Origin: Cyathus striatus
Lineage: Eukaryota > Basidiomycota > Agaricomycetes > Agaricales > Nidulariaceae
DNA length: 64,000 bases
Direction of reading: 5' to 3'
Assembly: GCA_025738555.1 (NCBI GenBank)
Contig: JAOVFP010000002.1
Span: 4,712,001-4,776,000, forward strand
The notes below the pieces were generated by a model. It was not told the origin of the DNA. It made no database searches and saw only the letters and a list, made by a program, of their open reading frames with translations. This document shows positions 60,486 to 64,000 of this stretch, one piece after another (the first letter of the stretch is position 1; every line of letters begins with the position of its first letter). Both the position numbers and the translations under genes were made by a program.

Positions 60486-61089
60486 ACCTCTTTTCGAATT
60501 GTCGCGCACCGTACTTACATGGAACACAATTTCACAAAATGTTACTGTATCAAACCTCACAAATTACACACATTTTCATCATTAAAATATATCTCTGCTC
60601 ATTTAAATAGTCTGGATATAAAATTACTTTAAATTATTTTATGTACTTTTCCACAGCCACTTCAAATGCTATTTATTGGATACTTACTAGGCAACTGTCA
60701 CATATATAACACCCATACTTAAAGTGTTCCCATACATTTACTCTTGATTTTCTCGCAGTTGAATAATTAGAATAAAGTGGGAGCTATTAAAATGAATGCA
60801 TAACTGTGGAAACACTGTAACAGCTAGTTGCAGCCAGTAAAACAAAGGAAAAATATTATAATGAAGGTAGTATAATTAGAACAAAGGTAAAGAAATAAAA
60901 TAATGCACAGGCAATCAATAAAAAGGGTTCTGTCTTCTAACGGGAAATATGGGGGTAAATTTCTTATTCGAGCGGAGTTTCCGCTGATCCAAGCATCAGC
61001 AACTCCTAAATGAGTATCTAACAAGTAAACTTATTATTATGTATAAAAAGGAAATAACAAAAAAACTAGGATTCGTCAAGCTTGCCCTT

Positions 61090-61118
61090 TAACGTGCGTC
61101 GCGAAGCGACGTACGTTA
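61090..61118. repeat. Near-perfect hairpin with GCGAAGC tip
   Basis: Two 13-bp arms, TAACGTGCGTCGC and GCGACGTACGTTA, with a single mismatch, enclose the loop GAA. The tip GCGAAGC is known as an exceptionally stable DNA mini-hairpin. It lies five bases before the right junction of the insertion. Confidence 0.85.
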
Positions 61119-61648
61119 CATGTTTATTAATATGATCGAGCTAAGTACCTGCCGTTTTGGGCCGAACGCTCTGGTTGAGACTCATTCCATCTTGGTTCAC
61201 CTCGCGTTTTTATACTGTTGTACCCTTCCCATCTATATATTATTATCCAGGCATACATTCCATCTAAGCGCTATGCGCTTTAAAACATTTGAAACATCTG
61301 CATCTAACTTTTCTTATGGCCATGATTTGGCCATGATACTTATGTTGTCACACACTGCCGCAATCGGCCAACAATGAACATATTCAAGATACTTATTTAT
61401 TGCAGCCCATTTGACACTGCTTGATATGGCGAGGTAACTCATATTATGTGTTGATTATGTATGTTAGAGATTGGCCAGGGGAGCGAAGTTGGTTAGAGAG
61501 TAGCAGGAACAAGTATTTGGGCGGAATGAGTCTCAACCAGAGCGTTCGGCCCAAAACGGCAGGTACTTAGCTCGATCATATTAATAATTACGGATGTTTA
61601 CATTTTGTTCACGCGCGCGAGTGCCAACCTTTTTGCAAACTGCTGTAA

Positions 61649-61972
61649 GTATATGATCTTTTAAAGGTACTTTACATAATATTTTAAAGCTTTAATTTAT
61701 ACATACCTATGCTAAGTTGCGAAAGACAGACTTCAAATTATTTGGGTCACTCACTGTAGTGAACCATATTGTTCACTAACTGTGTAAGCACCTTAGTTTA
61801 TTCAAGTGGCGATGTTGTTCAGAAATGACAGCATATACATAATATACCGTAATCAATAATATAAGAATATTCATATAATATATAATCATAAATGGTCATG
61901 AAGAGGCGAAAAAGTAATGATAATGATGTACAGTTAAATGGCTTGAGTATACGGAGCAAAAAATGAAGAATG
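61649..61972. other. A/T-rich intergenic region, 324 bp
   Basis: Space between the MITE and the 3' end of the next minus-strand gene. It is strongly A/T-rich with ATAT runs. Nothing coding is visible. Confidence 0.45.
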
Positions 61973-63022
61973 CTATGAAGTTAGGCTCTCACTATCATCG
62001 CCGCTCTCTGCGTAATTGACTTCTTCCTCGAGTAGTCTACGCATTTCCCTTCTCTCATCTTTGCTAAGACGCGGTGTAGATTTCGCAACTCCATGGACGA
62101 TGGGTCTACACGATAACGTTGCAGACATCATAGGTTTTTTCCGACTGGGTGTGAATGTGATACTAGATACTTTACGAGGTGTGTGCAGGTTACGCCCCAA
62201 TCCACTGGCGTTTAATCCTAATGCTGCGTTGGCGTCATCAGATTTAGATGATAATTGTCGCCCTTTCTTCGGGGTAAAGTTTTCTTTGCTTTCTTCACTC
62301 GCGTGTTCGAATAAAGATGGATGAGATACAGGCAGGGAAATCAAGTGCGGATCCCTGTAGATAAGGAATCCAGGGTAATGTATCGAATGAGGATCTGGAT
62401 ACGGTGGCAGCTCGCGTGGTACGAAAGTGGGGTTTGTGGGAGAAAAATAATCGTCTGGTTCTTTATAATCATTGCCCAATGATAGCGATATATCTGTGAC
62501 GCTTTTGGACCCAATGGTAGCCTTGGGGGGAGGATGGGACAATGGAAGAGTCGGTGGCGAGGCGCGACTTGAAGTCTGTAAATCACCGACATCTCCCACC
62601 AGAGACCCCGGAATATCGTACTGCAGCAAATTCTTTGGCGAACCAAAGTCAAGCTTTAATGCAGGACTGTTAGGACCTGCAAAAATATCCTCCAAACGCG
62701 CTGCAGAGAATGATTGGCTGCCCCGGGAAGCAGGAAGGGGTGTTTTACGGGTCTTTTCTGGCGAGAAAATTCCCTCTTCATTGAGAATACGCCGTTTCGC
62801 TGGACTATATAGAATAGGTGCACTTGGCGACAAAGGGCGCTTGTTGGATTTGAAGGACGTAGGATTGAGCAGATTAGGGTTTGGCATGAAGAGCTCGAGA
62901 GGGAGTTCCTGAAGGGGACCTGGATGATACATGGAGGAGGTGCAATTGAATAAAGAAGAGGAGGAGGAGAGACGGGAGCTCATGGAAGCGGAACAAAATG
63001 TGGTCAGACTGCTCAGAGTCAT
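61973..63022 (-). CDS. Ser/Pro-rich protein with many SP/TP sites, function unknown
   Basis: A single-exon frame of 349 residues. Starts at Met-1, Met-14 or Met-31 (MYHPGPLQELPLELF, codon at 62932) are all possible; the last begins the part that looks conserved. The chain is mostly disordered, with many Ser-Pro and Thr-Pro sites (RPLSPSAP, IFSPEKTRKTPL, PDDYFSPTNPTF, NFTPKKGR, HTPRKV, TFTPSRKK) and basic KR clusters. An aromatic patch reads ELPPYPDPHSIHYPGFLIY. The C-terminal helix (SKDERREMRRLLEEEVNYA) is charged. This pattern fits a CDK-regulated nuclear protein, but no named family is recognised. Confidence 0.65.
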   Translation of the reverse strand: MTLSSLTTFCSASMSSRLSSSSSLFNCTSSMYHPGPLQELPLELFMPNPNLLNPTSFKSNKRPLSPSAPILYSPAKRRILNEEGIFSPEKTRKTPLPASRGSQSFSAARLEDIFAGPNSPALKLDFGSPKNLLQYDIPGSLVGDVGDLQTSSRASPPTLPLSHPPPKATIGSKSVTDISLSLGNDYKEPDDYFSPTNPTFVPRELPPYPDPHSIHYPGFLIYRDPHLISLPVSHPSLFEHASEESKENFTPKKGRQLSSKSDDANAALGLNASGLGRNLHTPRKVSSITFTPSRKKPMMSATLSCRPIVHGVAKSTPRLSKDERREMRRLLEEEVNYAESGDDSESLTS

Positions 63023-63253
63023 TTGGCATTATTCCGCTACCAATTTCAACATGCCCAGGCCGCGTGGCTTTTTGTCACAGTCGCGTTATGTCACGCGACT
63101 GACCCTTCCTAATTAACTCCCACCTTTCGCGTGTTGGCTTGAAACCGTTAATCACTCACGCTTCTGGTTCCGAGAAAAACAAGGTATAAGAAGATGGTAT
63201 GTAATCTATCCCGAAATTCAATACAAAATATTATACTTTTCAATACAATTCCT

Positions 63254-64000
63254 CTACACCGGCATAACTACATCAAAGACGCCCGTCCCTGTTGCATTCG
63301 GTCTCCCTAACACAATATTCCCCGAAGGGGTGGTGAGATCATCAAAATCCCCATATAGGGTGGCATCTGAAAGGAATGCAGCCGTGGTCTCGTATGAAGC
63401 TTTTAGAAGTGGCGACGGGTTTGTGGAGATGCCTTTTCGGTTGAACGGCTTATATCCACCATCAAAGGTCTAAAGTGGATCCAATTAGCGTCAGACACCT
63501 TCCAACAATAACAACGTGACGATAGCTGCCTACCATGTAGTCAGCGATGAGCTCAAGATGTCTCCTGTCCACCTGAATGTTGTATGCCCCAAATACGCCA
63601 CTCATTTCCTTGAGAATGGCAGCCCTCGCCATCTCCACCCCGTACGTATTCAGAATCGCGTATACGTCATTCGAATAAATTTCATCATCTTCAAGAATAC
63701 TTTCATCCGTCCCAGCTGCAAATCGCCACATTCCACGGAAATTGGAGCCGTTTGTCGTAAGCTGTAACATTTGGTGTAAATACAGCGAAATTTACGATCA
63801 GTAGCGGTAGCAAACCTTAATCTCAGGCTCTTGCCCTTTCTTACTATCGTCTTTCACTTGAAAGCACTCTGTGATGCCGGGAATCTCGCGGATAATAGTT
63901 GCACGACATGTACGTTCCACGATACCAACGAAAAGTAACTTGGGCATATCTGGCCGAAACTGTATATCGCACCTGTGAAACCTACCGCAGCGCTCGAGTT
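63254..64000 (-). CDS. RPA190: RNA polymerase I largest subunit A190, C-terminal part (5' cut by window edge)
   Basis: Three exons are visible: 64000-63816, 63761-63534 and 63469-63254. They encode CDIQFRPDMPKLLFVGIVE, NGSNFRGMWRFA, ILEDDEIYSNDVYAILNTYG, VEMARAAILKEMSGVFGAYN, VDRRHLELIADYMTFDGGYK and FNRKGISTNPSPLLKASYET, then DFDDLTTPSGNIVLGRP to the stop at 63254. This is the cleft/jaw and trailing clamp end of the RNA polymerase largest subunit. The lack of a heptapeptide tail and the local wording (GGYKPFNRKGI) assign it to Pol I. It transcribes rDNA in the nucleolus. Confidence 0.93.

Larger units (their letters stand above)
60288..61123. mobile_element. 836-bp insertion splitting the MITE's left arm
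   Basis: Its boundaries are defined by comparison with the intact right arm. A two-base TT is shared at the junctions. The insert begins with the perfect hairpin GGGGGAGCTTGCTCCCCC and ends just after a second hairpin (61090-61118). It includes a three-copy tandem repeat near its left end and A/T-rich sequence without an open frame of note. The class is unknown; hairpins near both termini recall Helitron-like or other non-TIR elements, but no CTRR end is seen. Confidence 0.6.
60225..61648. mobile_element. Long-TIR MITE carrying an insertion within its left terminal repeat
   Basis: The right arm 61523-61648 (126 bp) is matched in reverse complement by two separated left segments, 60225-60287 (63 bp) and 61124-61188 (65 bp). 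Both appear to match perfectly. Removing 60288-61123 would restore one left arm and a ~586-bp element with 126-bp inverted repeats around a 334-bp core. The ends read CAGCAGTTTGC flanked by TA on both sides, which fits a Tc1/mariner-type TA duplication. The 8-bp flanks are only partly alike. There is no transposase. The element lies between LCL2 and the next minus-strand gene. Confidence 0.8.

Noticed and set aside
60225..61648. A MULE or hAT assignment for the long-TIR element
   Set aside because: Long arms recall MULEs, but no 9-10 bp direct duplication is present; the flanking TA fits Tc1/mariner better, though not conclusively.

Overview
The window is nuclear DNA of a filamentous fungus, most probably a mushroom-forming basidiomycete (Agaricomycetes). 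The reasons are compact gene spacing, many short spliceosomal introns (about 40-70 nt, GTRNGT...YAG, up to 15 exons per gene), very short coding exons, and family sequences (Vps17, Pex14, GH17, SEC61, Did2, LCL2) of basidiomycete type. The class-level call is an inference; no rRNA or barcode locus is present. I reconstructed about 30 genes by following reading phase across introns, and for most of them the summed exon length is a multiple of three.

Layout. 1-5.1 kb: PEX14 (partial, minus), a secreted M24 peptidase (plus), retromer subunit VPS17 (minus). 5.5-12.8 kb: a membrane-anchored GH17 glucanase with 15 exons (minus), GTP cyclohydrolase II RIB1 (minus), a single-pass membrane protein (plus) and a coiled-coil protein with a C-terminal Cys/His motif (plus). 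13.1-19.9 kb: two divergently transcribed M28 carboxypeptidase paralogues of the glutamate carboxypeptidase II type. 20.1-29 kb: a BTB protein, a membrane protein, an Fe(II)/2-oxoglutarate dioxygenase and an RCC1-type Ran exchange factor. 29.2-30.3 kb: a non-autonomous hAT-like transposon with an exact 8-bp target duplication. 30.7-41.3 kb: SEC61 alpha, aldehyde dehydrogenase, a 477-bp MITE, ESCRT-III VPS60, an APH-type kinase-like gene broken by a stop, and a mitochondrial serine/homoserine O-acyltransferase. 41.4-54.8 kb: a disordered protein, ESCRT-III DID2, cargo receptor SVP26, a synaptojanin-type phosphatase, and the divergent splicing pair PRP9 / FAL1. 54.8-57.3 kb holds no recognised gene. 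57.3-64 kb: SF3b p14, a secreted PEBP protein, LCL2, a nested MITE, a Ser/Pro-rich protein and the 3' end of RPA190.

How genes work together. There is no metabolic cluster. Membrane traffic is well represented (VPS17, VPS60, DID2, SVP26, SEC61, LCL2, synaptojanin-like), as is splicing (PRP9, SF3b p14, FAL1); most are housekeeping genes that need not be functionally linked by position. The most unusual content is the mobile DNA (three short inverted-repeat elements, one with an insertion inside its own terminal repeat), GC-AG introns (one kept at the same site in both M28 paralogues), and single-base frame breaks in otherwise intact genes, including the essential PRP9, which look more like assembly errors than decay.
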